Source: Utricularia gibba (lineage: Eukaryota; Streptophyta; Magnoliopsida; Lamiales; Lentibulariaceae). Taken from it: 64,000 bases of DNA. Where the stretch lies: the NCBI GenBank assembly GCA_002189035.1, contig NEEC01000007.1, positions 1,612,001 through 1,676,000 of the forward strand, read 5' to 3'. This document shows, in pieces, positions 24,618 to 36,239 of this stretch. The stretch's first letter is position 1. Every line of letters starts with the position of its first letter. A program made the position numbers and the translations under genes. Below the pieces are notes generated by a model. That model was not told the DNA's origin, made no database searches, and saw only the letters and a program-made list of their open reading frames with translations.

Positions 24618-26420
24618 ATGGACCTGGAGTCGGCGGCGGCTGCGTCATCATCGTCATCGCTATCCGCTCTGTGTTTGGCTGCTGCGTTTCTGCTGCTGCT
24701 GCTGGTGGTGAAGGTCTTGGTATGTTTGTGGGTTTCACCTATTTTAGCCCATCGGAAGCTCAGAGCAAATGGGTTTTCTGGACCGGAACCCAACTTCCCT
24801 CTGGGAAACTTGAATGGGATGAAGAATATGATGACCGAGAAGCAGCTGGATCCATTGTCTAACGACATCCATCCATATGTGTTTCCTTACTTTGCTACGT
24901 GGCAGGAATTATACGGTAACTACAGTGTAGATAAATGCTTAAAATCTGTATGTGTTTTTAAAGAAGGAAGCACTTCATCTTCTGCAGGGAAAGTGTTCGT
25001 GTACTGGATTGGGACAGAGCCGTTTGTTTACGTGGCAGACCCTCAGTTTCTGAGAGAAATGACGGCAGAGATAGACGGGAAAAGCTGGGGAAAACCTGAT
25101 GTATTTAAAAAGGATCGAGATCCCATGTTCGGGAAGGGACTTGTGATGGTAGAAGGCGAAGAGTGGGTTCATCGCCGACGCATCATCGCTCCTGCGTTTG
25201 CTCCTGCAAACTTGAAGGTAATCATTACCCAGAAATGAATGAGCAGGGGGGATGGCGCAGAATTAACTTCGGATGATTTTGTGTAGGAAATGGCGAGCCG
25301 GATGCTGGAATCCGGGACGAAAATGGTGGATCGATGGGCTGCCTCCGGCCGGCCGGAGATCAATGTTGAAGATGAGATCATCCGAACCGCCGGAGAAATA
25401 ATTGCTAGAACCACCTTCGACGTAAGCGTTCACCAAGGCCGCAAAGTGATTGATAAGCTGAGAGAAATGCAGATCATGCTCTTCAAATCCAGCCGTTACG
25501 TTGGAGTTCCGTTCGGCAAGTATCTAAACCCCAAACAAACCTTGAAAGCGAAAGCCCTCGGCCGGGAAATCGACGGCAGAATCCATGGAATAGTCACTGA
25601 TCGGATCAATAAACCAAGAGAAAGGTCACCCAGAAACGACCTCCTAGGGCTGCTGTTAGGCGAGGATACCCAGAAAAGAGGGCGTTTCAAATTCACGGCG
25701 AAAGAGGTGGTGGATGAATGCAAGACGTTCTTCTTCGGTGGCCATGAGACGACGGCGTTGGCATTGACATGGACGTTGCTCCTCCTCGGCCGGAACCCAA
25801 AATGGCAGCATGAGCTGAGGGAAGAGATCCAACAAGTCATCGGAGATGGAGATGCCATTGATGCCACCACCGTCGCTCGACTAAAGAAGGCAAGTTCTCC
25901 TTTTTCCTGCACAAACAATCACCTCAGGAATTCCTATTCCAATTACAGAAATATACTCAAAAACTGCTCTCCTAAATCCATCTCCTTGCAGATGGGGTGG
26001 GTAATGAACGAGGTTCTAAGGCTCTATCCGCCGGCTCCTAACGTGCAACGGCAAGCAAGACAAGACATCCAAGTAGGAGATGTAGTGATCCCAAAGGGCA
26101 CCAACATCTGGGTAGACGTCGTTTCCATGCACCATGATCGCCGTCTATGGGGCGACGACGTGCACGAGTTCAGACCAGAGAGGTTCAGGGACGATGGGCT
26201 AACCGGAGGCTGCCGTCATAACATGGGATACTTGCCCTTCGGATTCGGAGGCCGAATGTGCGTTGGGAGGCACTTGATGATGATGGAGTATAAGATAGTT
26301 CTGAGCCTTGTCCTCTCAAGGTTCTCATTCTCCGTCTCCCCTGACTATCGCCATTCCCCTGGAATCATGCTGTCTCTTAGACCCATGAATGGTCTGCATC
26401 TTCGTCTCAAACAACTCTGA
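24618..26420 (+). CDS. Cytochrome P450 of the CYP72 clan, probably CYP715 family
   Basis: A membrane-anchored haem monooxygenase of the endoplasmic reticulum. Four exons (24618..24915, 24988..25217, 25287..25889, 25992..26420) close to 519 residues. An N-terminal hydrophobic anchor (about residues 15-42) is followed by the I-helix FFFGGHETTA, the ExxR motif in NEVLRLYPPAPN, the PERF-type RPERF and the haem loop PFGFGGRMCVGR, whose cysteine binds the iron. The catalytic set is complete. CYP715 is favoured because the length equals that recalled for Arabidopsis CYP715A1 and because neighbours are collinear with At5g52400. CYP709, CYP714 and CYP735 are related alternatives. The substrate is unknown; the clan often acts on hormones and terpenoids. 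Intron 3 is GC-AG (AAGAAG|GCAAGT). All three introns (72, 69 and 102 nt) are multiples of three, and the first and third lack stops. Confidence 0.88.
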
Positions 26421-26839
26421 GACGAGAAAAAGCTTCATGTCTGCGTACGAATTCATAAAACTAACTGCATGAAGGTTATGGAGAAGAGAAAAAGAATCGG
26501 AGTTCTTCTGTAGAAAAAAAACATGTTAATGATTGATCATCATACCAATGATTTCAAAGCATAGGTTGCATTTCGAACCTTACAAAAGGGGAGGCGAGGC
26601 TAGTAAGAATGTATAACAAAAATGTTTTAAATAAAATTATGAAATAAATGTTTGTTTTTTAATAATATATTTGATACGTAAATATTATATTATTTGGATT
26701 TATAAAAAATATAAAATTTAATAGAATTGTTTAAAATGGGAATTTACGAATAAATCATTACGTAAAAATTTAAATACACATATAGTATAAAATGTATTAG
26801 CCCTGATTTTCGTCTTTGCGAGCGACAGACAGCGCGGAG
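26421..26839. other. Short AT-rich spacer
   Basis: P450 3' UTR and promoter of the small ATP synthase gene. Nothing else is recognised. Confidence 0.5.
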
Positions 26840-27090
26840 ATGAGGAAATTCGATCCGTGGCCGGTGTTCTTCAGGAGGGAATGGAACCGGAACTGGCCTT
26901 TTCTGGTTGGATTCGCCGTCACTGGATTCATCGTCACGAAGTTTTCTCTCGGTCTCACCGGTCGGTTCAGTTTTTTCTCATCCCCCATCCCCTCTGCGTA
27001 ATTGTGTTTCTTTGGCCCTTATTTTGTCCGTAATTTGTAGATGAGGACGCCAAGAATTCACCGTTCGTCCAGAGGCATGGTAAAAAGTAA
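26840..27090 (+). CDS. Mitochondrial ATP synthase 6 kDa subunit
   Basis: Two exons, 26840..26960 and 27041..27090, code 56 residues. The protein begins MRKFDPWPVFFRREW, has one hydrophobic segment (WPFLVGFAVTGFIVT) and ends DEDAKNSPFVQRHGKK. This is nearly the whole length of the plant-specific 6 kDa subunit (Arabidopsis At3g46430 and At5g59613), a small inner-membrane component of the F0 part of mitochondrial ATP synthase. The intron is GT-AG (80 nt). A further AG at about 27540 followed by stop-rich sequence suggests a 3' UTR exon. It was recognised although only its first exon has a long open frame. Confidence 0.9.
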
Positions 27091-28695
27091 GTCTCCCTGT
27101 GATTTTTGGGTCGCGACTGAAACCCTAGATGAGTCCGCTATAATATTCTGTATTTTTAATGGACTGGTGCTGATTGCGGGTGGTCACATGCTTTTGATGC
27201 CCATTTATAATGTTTTAAGTATTGTGATCACATTTCGTTAGGCTGGCTTCGTGAACCAGAAGTAGTTATCTAGATACCTTTGTCATATGCTGTTTATGTA
27301 TTCTTGTTTTGTTTTGTTTTTCTTTTTAGTAATTCATAACACCTTGCTATGCGTTATTGCACAAAATGCAGATATAGTTATTATATGTGTTTTGATGTTA
27401 GTAATGCCCCTCGTTCTGCTTTCCATGTGCAATTGAAGAAAAAAAATTCTTCCCCTACACATGTTTCTACCCCATTTGATTAGGGTAGTTGCTGAAATTT
27501 GTTCCATTTCTCGAGCTGACATTCCCATTTGACACTGCAGATGAGACTGCATCTGCTACAGAGGCCAATGCAGCAGAGTTTGGTTGTTTGTCTTTACATT
27601 TCTTAAGGTATAATAAACTCAATGCATCCTGTTCTGATGCTGATTGAACTTGTTGGTTACTCATGGAACATATGAAGAGAGTTTGAAATGTCTTTATGCA
27701 ACGATGAGCAGTTCTTTCTTATGCTTGAAGTGCCGTGACACTTCCATCCACTTCCATCATGTTGCAACCGATGAATGTGTAGCATGGCTCGCAGTTTGAT
27801 GGATGTTGGAAGTATGTGGAAAGAGTGGTGTTGTTTTGGTCACCATAATGATGCCCTCTCAGTTATGAGTTATGTTTCATACTCTGGTATTCACCTCCGC
27901 CTATTTCTACCAGAGGCCACAAATCTCAATAATCATGCAACTCCACACTTGCCATCATTTTTTAACTCAGCAATGAGCATGTTTGGATGTAAATTCGAGA
28001 AGTGAATTTATTCCCATATTTATACTAGAACCATTGCAAATCCAGACGGTGGCGGAAAAGGGATTAGGGTTTAAGAATTATTAACAACAAGAGTAGGGGT
28101 AATTTTGGATTACATAAATTATTTGAGGATTAATTGGAATTTTTGAATAATTTGATTTATGAATTATAGTCCTGTTTTAAAAGAAAATATGGGGAATTAA
28201 AAAAGAACGTGTAGAAATGTATTTACATTGTAGTTACAGTGGTCAGTAAAGTTGGTTGGCATGAACAGTCAACATTGTCAGTTGCGTTTGGTCATCAAAA
28301 AAGGAAGCAAGTATGAAAAGCTTTAACCACTAGCTGCTTGGCGTCGGAAGTCGGTTGCTGTTCCATCTCTGATCTTCTTGAAGGTGGCTGATTGTGGGGA
28401 GGAATTCTGCTGCCTGCGATCCGGCGGGAACTTCGTCAATAACGCCGCTGCCTATTAAACAGGAGCGGTTGTATGATTTCCCTTGTTGATTTTGCCCCAT
28501 TTCGAAACTTGGCTTGATATTTTAGAGCTTTTGCTGTCTCTGGTTTGACGGAATTGATTAATTGAATGCCCAGTCGCGCGTTCGGAAATATTGAATGATT
28601 GATGTTAGTTGATTGCGGGTGAGGTCGAGGAGATTGAAGCAGTGTTCGATGCTGTTTGGATTTGTGGATGAGTTGTTAGAGCTAGCTGCTAAGAA
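27091..28695. other. 3' UTR of ATP synthase gene, spacer, U-box gene leader
   Basis: It includes a probable spliced 3' UTR (exon from about 27541), an AT-rich spacer near 28010..28230 and the leader of the U-box gene from about 28330. The open frame at 27775..28005 shows no family resemblance. No N-terminal universal-stress (Usp) domain exon for the U-box gene was found here. Confidence 0.5.
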
Positions 28696-30635
28696 ATGTA
28701 TCAGGAGCAGGACAAAGAGCAAGTTTCTGCACTGTCAAGGAAGATTGGGAACGCTGTGAGTGATGCTGGTATTGCTAAGCAGGGAGGTTTTGAGGAGTCT
28801 CAAAGACTGAGCAGGGAGCTTGAGGTTAGCATGTTTGAATTTTGGTCGCCGTATAATTCTTGTGGAAACTCAGATGCCTTGTGTGCTCTTTGTTTCATCT
28901 GGTTATAATTGTGTATAATGTAATCTAGCATTGGTTTATAGGCTATGGAGGAAGAGAAAAAACGTCTCAATACAGAAATTAATGGGATAGGAGAGCTCGA
29001 GGAGTTATTAATTGAGCACAGTCGAAAGATCGATGAGATTAACAATGAACGTGCTCGGTGTCTTGAAGAACTTAAGGTGATACAGGAGCAGAATTCTGCC
29101 CTCAAACTTGAACTGAGTCAAGGCAGAAGTTCAGAGAAAGAGCTGGAGGAAAAGGTTATTCAAGCTGTAGATTTGTTGATTATATTTAGGAATAAGCGGG
29201 ATAAATTAAAAGAAGAGTTGGATTCTGCTGTTAGAGAGGTCACCAAAAACAAGGCGTTACGTGGTGTGGATCTTCAAGGAACATCTCCATCATGTTTTTT
29301 TGGGTTCTGCTTCTCAGACATCATTGAGGCTACTCAGAATTTCAGTAAGTCTCATAAACTCGGTGAAGGAAAATATGGAAGTGTTTATAAAGGGGTTATT
29401 CGCAGCGTCAAGGTTGCCATCAGAGTGCTGCCGTCCTCTGCTTTTCAGAGTGACTCAGAATTCAATTATGAGGTACAATACATCTTAACTTCAAACAAAA
29501 AAATTGTTAATAGCATTATGGGAATAGAATTGTTAACTTGAGTACTTCATTTCAAAAGTTTCTATTTTCGGGTTATTGGACACCATTGTACTCACTTCTT
29601 ACAAGATGAACATTTGTTTGACACTCTGCATCTTTTATCAAATGCAGGCAGAGATTTTATCCAGAGTTAGACATCCTAATCTTGTCACGCTCATTGGTGC
29701 CTGTTCTGAATCTAAGTCACTCATATATGAATATGTTGATAACTGCAGCCTTGAGCGTTTCCTCTCAAGTCCAGAAAAAGCTTCATCACTTCCATGGCAA
29801 ACTCGGATGAGAATAGCTACTGAAATATGTTCTGCTCTTCTTTTCGTTAATGCAAATGCTGCCTGTGACATCCATGGAAACCTGAAGCCTTCAAATATTC
29901 TTTTTGACTCAAATTTAGTTACCAAAATCAGCGATTTCGGTATCTATAGCATGATGCCTCCGAGTGAAGGTCATTTGAATCTGCATTCACCCTACATGGA
30001 TCCGGAGTTTCAATTAACCTGTCAACTTACTACTCATTCTGATGTGTACTCTTTTGGCGTCATACTGCTACAGCTCTTAACTGCAAGGCCATCCACCACT
30101 ATTGTGCGAGACGTTAAACTTGCTTTGGAAAGAGGAAACATTGAAACACTGTTGGACAAGTCAGCCGGAAACTGGCCACTTGAGGTAATAGAGGAGGTTT
30201 CCTATTTGGGTTTGAGATGCTGTGACGAGAACCCCCTTGATCGTCCCCAACTCGAGACAGAAATCTCTACTACACTTGAGAGAATCTCAAAACTTCACGC
30301 CTCCTCACATTCATCATCAACCAAATGTTCCAGCAGCATTCAACGCAAAGTACCTTCACACTTTCTATGCCCCATTTACCAGGTAAATCGAACTACCTTG
30401 TCGCCAACTATTACTCATATATCTTGAATTCTGCTGATGTTTTTATGTTCAGGAAGTGATGAAGGATCCTCATATAGCTAATGATGGATTCACATATGAA
30501 GGCGATGCCATCAAGGGATGGTTCAATAGTGGTCACATGACTTCTCCCATGACAAATCTGAAGCTTGAAGACTGTGGCCTCACTCCGAACTACGCCCTTT
30601 ATTATGCGATTCAGGAATGGCACCAAAACACCTGA
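28696..30635 (+). CDS. U-box protein with kinase-like domain (PUB32/33 group), likely pseudokinase
   Basis: Four exons (28696..28824, 28942..29472, 29648..30382, 30453..30635) close to 525 residues. Order: a coiled coil (about 1-170, EEEKKRLNTEINGIGELEEL), a kinase-like domain (about 185-430) and a C-terminal U-box (about 450-520; FLCPIYQEVMKDPHIANDGF, SPMTNLKL). U-boxes recruit E2 enzymes for ubiquitin transfer, so this is a probable cytosolic E3 ligase. In the kinase part the glycine loop LGEGKYGSVYKG and SDFG are intact. However, the ATP-anchoring lysine is arginine (VAIRVL, codon 29422..29424) and the catalytic aspartate of HRD/HGD is asparagine (IHGNLKPSN, codon 29879..29881). The domain is therefore probably not an active kinase. 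Many relatives carry an N-terminal Usp domain, which is absent here. Confidence 0.9.
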
Positions 30636-31051
30636 AATCTCTCTTCATTTTACGTGCTGCACAAAGTAATAGCTGCCTTTACCTGTCAGTTTGGCAACAT
30701 TTATGTGTCGTGATTGATATCATACCATAGAGCACTGTGTTGTGAGAAAAAACTTTTGAAACCCGTGAGGAATTATGTACATATTCCTAAATTTGATGCT
30801 ACATAAAAAGCCAAGGCATTAGCTTGGTTTGCTTATTTGGCATGCCTTCATCAAACTTCAGGGGTCCAGCACTGATGGATTATCCTTCACCCCTTAAAAA
30901 ACAAAAGGAAAAAAGAAAAGCCCACTAATCAAAATCTGAAATTTAGCTCCATGATGTGGCCATGAATGCGATGTATGTTAGATTGAGTTGGTAATTCTGT
31001 AGATGCTCCACGGTTTCAAAGCTCGGTTTCTTGACTGCAACTTCCCGAGCA
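30636..31051. other. Spacer between the U-box gene and TatB
   Basis: U-box gene 3' UTR and TatB leader. No further feature is seen. Confidence 0.5.
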
Positions 31052-32632
31052 ATGGTTTTTTCCATCTCCCCGACAGCTTCTTTGCTGCTGCACTCCTCTT
31101 CAACGTTATCCACTGGAAGGAAAATTCTTTCCTTTAGTTATCCCCGGAATTCCTCAATTTCAATCCCTAAAACTGCAATCTTCCGGCGTGGAGTTCCCCA
31201 ACTGGGTTTGAGCCCTTTTGCTCCATGGAATGGTTTAAAGCTTGTTTTTCGATGTCAAGTGAACAGGGGTATTTCTATCACCTTCTTGGTCCTTTTTGTT
31301 GATAATTTGGTATTTGCTGCGCATGACTTTTGAATGAATTTCGCATTTCTTTGCTGAAGTTTTCAGCTCTCTAATGTTCGATGTAGTATTTTCCGCAGGA
31401 AGGAAGGGGAATCAAAAAGGTAGAAGAGGAGTATATGCCTCTTTATTTGGGATTGGAGCACCTGAAGTTCTTGTGATTGGGGTGGTTGCTTTGTTGGTAT
31501 TTGGACCAAAAGGCCTTGCAGAGGTTAGTTTTTTTCCCTTCACATTAGTTGTTGTATGCAACCAATAATGGGAATAACAAGTATTCTTGTGTTGATCGAG
31601 AATCTTCCTTAGTGTTCTGCTATTACTCCTAGATAAGGTGGACTCTTTCTATTCCTTGCGCCTGATTATGTGACTGGTTTCTCGTTTCTCCTTCATCCTG
31701 AAAGATGATTGAATCCTGGACTTTGGTATGAGATGGCAGGTTGCCCGTAACTTGGGTAAGACTGTGCGTGCATTTCAACCAACAATAAGGGAACTTCAGG
31801 TTGATTGAAACTTGCTTTTAATGTTCGAGCACAAATGCTTCTTCAAGTCAGATGTCAAAGCCGGTTCCTTTATCCCTTTCACAGGAAGTCTCCAGAGAAT
31901 TCAAAAGCACCCTTCAACGGGAGATTGGCATCGATGATGTCAACTCCCCTATTTCGTCAAGTACTTCAATGTACAATGCAACCAATGCCGTGGCATCAGA
32001 TTCAGAAACAACCAGCAAAACGGGTGAGTGGAATGGAGTCGTATCACTATGCACTACGACATGATGATAAGTTCTTTGTATCTCGAATTGATAGGAAGTT
32101 ATGCATTATTTGTATAAATGGTATAAAGGCTTTGTCAAAAAGGTGGCTACACAAGAAGCCATATACGGGAGGCAGAGCCTTTGAGTCGAATGTTTTCTCT
32201 GGCTGTTCTTTTCATCTGAAGTGGTTTTCCATAGAAAGATCTTTCTCCCAAGCGGATTTTATTTATGCTCTTGTACCAATCCACCGGCAGATTCATCATC
32301 CTCTGAAAATTACGATGCCGCCGCCGTAAATGTGAAGACAGATCAGGTCCTCCAAAGCCATTCCCAGTTGCAGAAACAGCAAGAAGATGAAGCAGGGAGT
32401 TTACAAATCCAATCTTCATCAGGTATGTGTGTAATTTCTCAAGGCTCCCTTTTTACTCTGCCACAGCTTCTAACTCAGCTAGCTGTAGAACACATGCACT
32501 CCCTATTCCCTTGTACTCTATTCTCCTTAAGATCCTTCTTCAAATGCAGACACAGATGAGAATTCCAAGAGTGAATCTCCTTCAAAAGAAGCTGCTGCTG
32601 CTGTGACAACCACCCCTCCACCAAATCCTTGA
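31052..32632 (+). CDS. HCF106: Sec-independent translocase subunit TatB, chloroplast (HCF106)
   Basis: TatB/HCF106 sits in the thylakoid membrane with TatC as the receptor of the delta-pH (Tat) pathway, which exports folded proteins with twin-arginine signals. Six exons (31052..31268, 31399..31523, 31740..31799, 31885..32023, 32291..32422, 32550..32632) close to 251 residues. A serine-rich plastid transit peptide (MVFSISPTASLLLHSSSTLS) precedes the short transmembrane helix and hinge (SLFGIGAPEVLVIGVVALLV then FGPKGLAE). The amphipathic helix VARNLGKTVRAFQPTIRELQ follows and continues EVSREFKSTLQREIGIDD, which favours TatB over TatA. The C-terminal tail is serine- and proline-rich (TTTPPPNP). 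The 3' end faces the DUF819 gene, with 315 bp between stop codons. Confidence 0.9.
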
Positions 32633-32947
32633 AGCAAGAGATATTTGTTGTGCTGTGTTTCTGAGGTGCATATGAGTTGTCTAGTGTTTTGCGAGTTGTA
32701 ACACAAGGATGTTAGCCTATGGATGTCATCCATTTCCTTCTTTTTTAACTTCAATTTTTCGTTTGAGTGCCATCGAAAGTCTTGAATTGCTTCTAGGATC
32801 AAACACAAGCACTCTGTTTCCATTCAAATGCATCATCAGAAAATATGGAGCAAGAGACCAGAAGGTGTTCAAGTCAAGATTCATGGCTGCCTTTTACAGA
32901 AGACATAGCTTCATGCATTGCAAATGAGAGTTGAAACCCATGTTTCT

Positions 32948-35023
32948 TTACATAAGCCTTAGAACATGTTGGCCAAATGCAATCCCAAGAAAAGTTGCAA
33001 TGGCTATGCCAAAGATGCCTGTGAGAATGGCAGGAACCACAAGGGAGTTCCAACCTTTCGCAGTGGCCATTCCACAGGCTGTCGTCGGCCCACCAACATT
33101 TGCGTTGGATGCTAAAAGCAGTAACTTGAGATCAAATCGGAGCAATCTCCCTAGACCAAGAATAACAGCAAGATGGACAGCGATTTGAACAAGAGCGAAC
33201 AAGAAAATGCTTGGTGCGGTGTTCACCACATTCCGGATGCTCCCACTTGCTCCCACCACAGCGAAAAATACCTGAACAGCACGAGGAACACTGAGAAATG
33301 AGATGAGGTGTTGATGAAGGAAGTTGAAAGTTACAGGGTGCAGGACTGGTGACCTGCATGAGTATCATAGCAATGGCTTCACCAGAGGGAGCGAGATATG
33401 CAAAATAGTTTGGAAATGCAGTTGCTAGAACGACGACAATTGCTGTGATGGCTGGAAGGCTGCCGCCTTGGATACCTAAATGGTTCGTCAAAAGTTTGGC
33501 AGTTTTGCATATAATGAAGGATACAGCAAGGGCAGTTGCTGTCTGCAGCACAGGCAGCTTGCTACTGGATTCTGTTTCCCGGGTGAGTGGAGTGTCTGCA
33601 ACAAAAAAACAAAGAAAAAAACACAAGACTAGCTGGTGAGTTCCCAAGTGTTTCTGACAGCAAAATTTACATATCCCTTTGTTTAAACAACAGCACAGAC
33701 AATTCAGGAAAAATAGCTGGTTGAATTACCAGACAAGGTCTCCTTTGTGAAAGTTTCAGGAGGGATTTTGGATGCCAACGCAAACAATGAGGTGAAGTAC
33801 AGAGCACAGATCACGTTATCAGCTGCGAGTCCAGCAGCTAAAACCGAAGGAGAGACTTGAAGGGCTTCAGATATGGCGACATAATTCACAGCTGCACATA
33901 AAGAATTGCTCATGACATTTGATAACATAAATGATGGCGACCGATAGGAAAACTGCCTCCGGTAGGAATGGAGCAATGAAAAAGAAAGGTTTAAGTTCCC
34001 TTCCGCACTCTCCTCCCTACAGACATAGAGGTCTCACTGACAGCTTCAGAATGTAGCAAAATGAAGAGAAACAACCTCCACCAATGTGTCTTCCCATTAA
34101 AGCAGCTGCTATTTTCCAGCTATCTTGACCAAGTGACCGCATTGGCACCAACATGAACGCCACTGCTGTTCCCACCGTAGTGGCAACTGGGAACAAATGG
34201 GCATGAGAAAGGAAGTGTGTAAGTAATGCGCCGCACATGGAAGACAACGAAGATTTAATAAAGGGGCGAACGGAGGTGTCTGTTGTGAGGGCGATAAACA
34301 AGAATTAGACTCCCCTTTCTAGACAGTGCAGAGCGTTGAACTTAGATTTCAGCAATCATATCAGTTTTGAGGACACACAGATATGAAAAGTCATTTCATC
34401 AAAATTAGATGACTAACCTGAGCCAATCAAGAAAGCTAAAAGTAATGAACCAGTTGAGCGTATAATTCTGCGCATATCTGCCCTGTAAAGCAGTAGTGGA
34501 ACAGCCAACGGCAACAGAAACTCCATCACAACATTATACGCTGGCGCCTCACACCCTATGATTCCAAGATTACTCGCAGCAAGACCCACCAAAGTACTCA
34601 CCAATGCGCCACTCAGAGCGCTTCCTATCTGAGTCTTCTCCGACCTTAAAGACAAAAGCAGAAAACACCCACCCATCAGCAAAATCTCGGAGTAATCAAC
34701 CAGCATCTCCTCGTTGTTATTAAGAATCAGATGCATTCAGCCAATATTCACCATATACCAAAAGCACTGGTGGCGAAAAGAGCCGTCAACATGCCCCATT
34801 GATCATTTGGAGAAATTATGGGGAAACTCAATGGCGATCTTATGACTACATTACAGGTTAAACGCTTAGAGTTCTTTTTCTGTATAACCCCTCCTCCGAC
34901 AGAACCAAACCGTGACAACGAAAACAACTCCGTGGACGAAATTCGTTGAAATGTCGCGGAGTGAAGCGCTGGAGTTGCGGCCGCCGTCTTCAAATGCGAT
35001 GGGCATCGTTCCGGAAGTTTCAT
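32948..35023 (-). CDS. DUF819 integral membrane protein, probably plastid-targeted
   Basis: Six exons (34752..35023, 34418..34644, 34076..34186, 33730..33891, 33354..33595, 32948..33271) close to 445 residues in frame. After a basic N-terminus ([20 protein letters not shown], plausible transit peptide) come about ten hydrophobic segments, e.g. [60 protein letters not shown] and [20 protein letters not shown]. These match the DUF819 family (bacterial YjcL; Arabidopsis At5g52540 and At5g24000, called keratin-associated by automatic naming). The conserved glycines, asparagines and prolines in broken helices suggest a transporter, but no substrate is known. Upstream in-frame ATGs exist (to 35206). 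I chose 35023 because a transit-like sequence starts there. Confidence 0.85.
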
Positions 35024-36239
35024 TCCATATGTACGGTAAGAATTACAGAGAAACAGATGCTGACCAGACATTTCCCCGTCTCCGTGACGATTCCAGTGAC
35101 GCCTCGCCGGTGAACAACGACGGCGATCAAAGAGAGGAAGAAGTTTCTGGGAGAGCGAGACAGACATACCCATAGGCCACGGCCCAATAAATACACGGGC
35201 CTTCAAAATCCCACTAACACTAAAGTTATTTAAATAATTTAAGTTTAGACAAATCCAAATATATAAATATAAAATACCTCTATTCCCCCTCCCTTCACCC
35301 TCCCTTGATTATACATATATTTATATGTAATGATAGTATGTAGATATAATTATGCCAAATAATGATTATACCCATATAATTTGTTTCATTATACCTATAT
35401 ACCAAATAACATAATTTTATTAAATTTATTATAAATCCACCTTATACTTTCATATCAAACAAAATCTAACAAGCTTCCACTTTTCTTCCCTAATTAATTA
35501 GAATGCCAAACATATTAATCAACATTAACCATTTGATTAATCAACCCCTTCGACCCATTCACCATTTCTTCAACCTTATGTTGTGAGTCAAGAGGTTCCA
35601 CGTCTTCCCCTATGCATGATTTTAATATCCCCTATGCTCTCTTAAAAGCACCATGTTGCCAGAGGCGCTACATATAATTTGTAGACTTGAATACGGGATC
35701 TTCGCATGGACATAGCGCCTGGCGTATCGGTAGGTTTCCCCATCCAATTTAATAGGTTCCCAAAAGTCAAGAGTACCTCAACCTAGACTCGTGACAAAGA
35801 TCTGAATTGTAAGCTTCTTGCTTTGATATCAATCAGACTTCCTTATAAACCTGTGAGCTTTTGGGAGACTGTTGCAGGAGCTGGAATCCAGTCTTCCTCG
35901 CGGCCTACAGCAAGCCGCACAGCACACTAAGCAAAGGTTAAGAAGTCAGAAGTCAGCTGATGAGTTAGACAAGCAGCACAGTTCTGATATTAATCACATA
36001 AGACCTGAGGTGGGGGGATGGGTAAAGGTTCAGACTTCATGTGCACTCAATTCCTTGGTGCCAGCCAATCAGAAAAACATCTAATTAAGCAATAGCACGA
36101 CAGTAAAATAAATAAACCGCATCACAGAAGAATAGTTGGGTTGTGGGGGGTTCTCTTCCTTTCTGCTTTCCTTGAAAAAGGTTTTGAAACCGATGTTTTT
36201 AGTACAAAGAATGGTTTGTTGGTGAGCTATGGTCTCTCT
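35024..36239. other. Intergenic region between DUF819 and beta-carotene hydroxylase genes
   Basis: The DUF819 promoter lies at its left end. 35200..35550 is AT-rich, and 35560..36080 is of mixed composition with no recognised family (a 70-codon plus frame at 35872..36084 is unconvincing). The right end is the 3' UTR of the hydroxylase gene. Confidence 0.5.

Noticed and set aside
24599-24868. Alternative start region and second plus frame at the P450 5' end
   Set aside because: Only the frame from 24618 gives the membrane anchor and splices in phase to KVFVYW.
27775-28005. Plus-strand 76-codon ORF downstream of the ATP synthase subunit
   Set aside because: It has no family resemblance and no splice support, and lies in spacer sequence.
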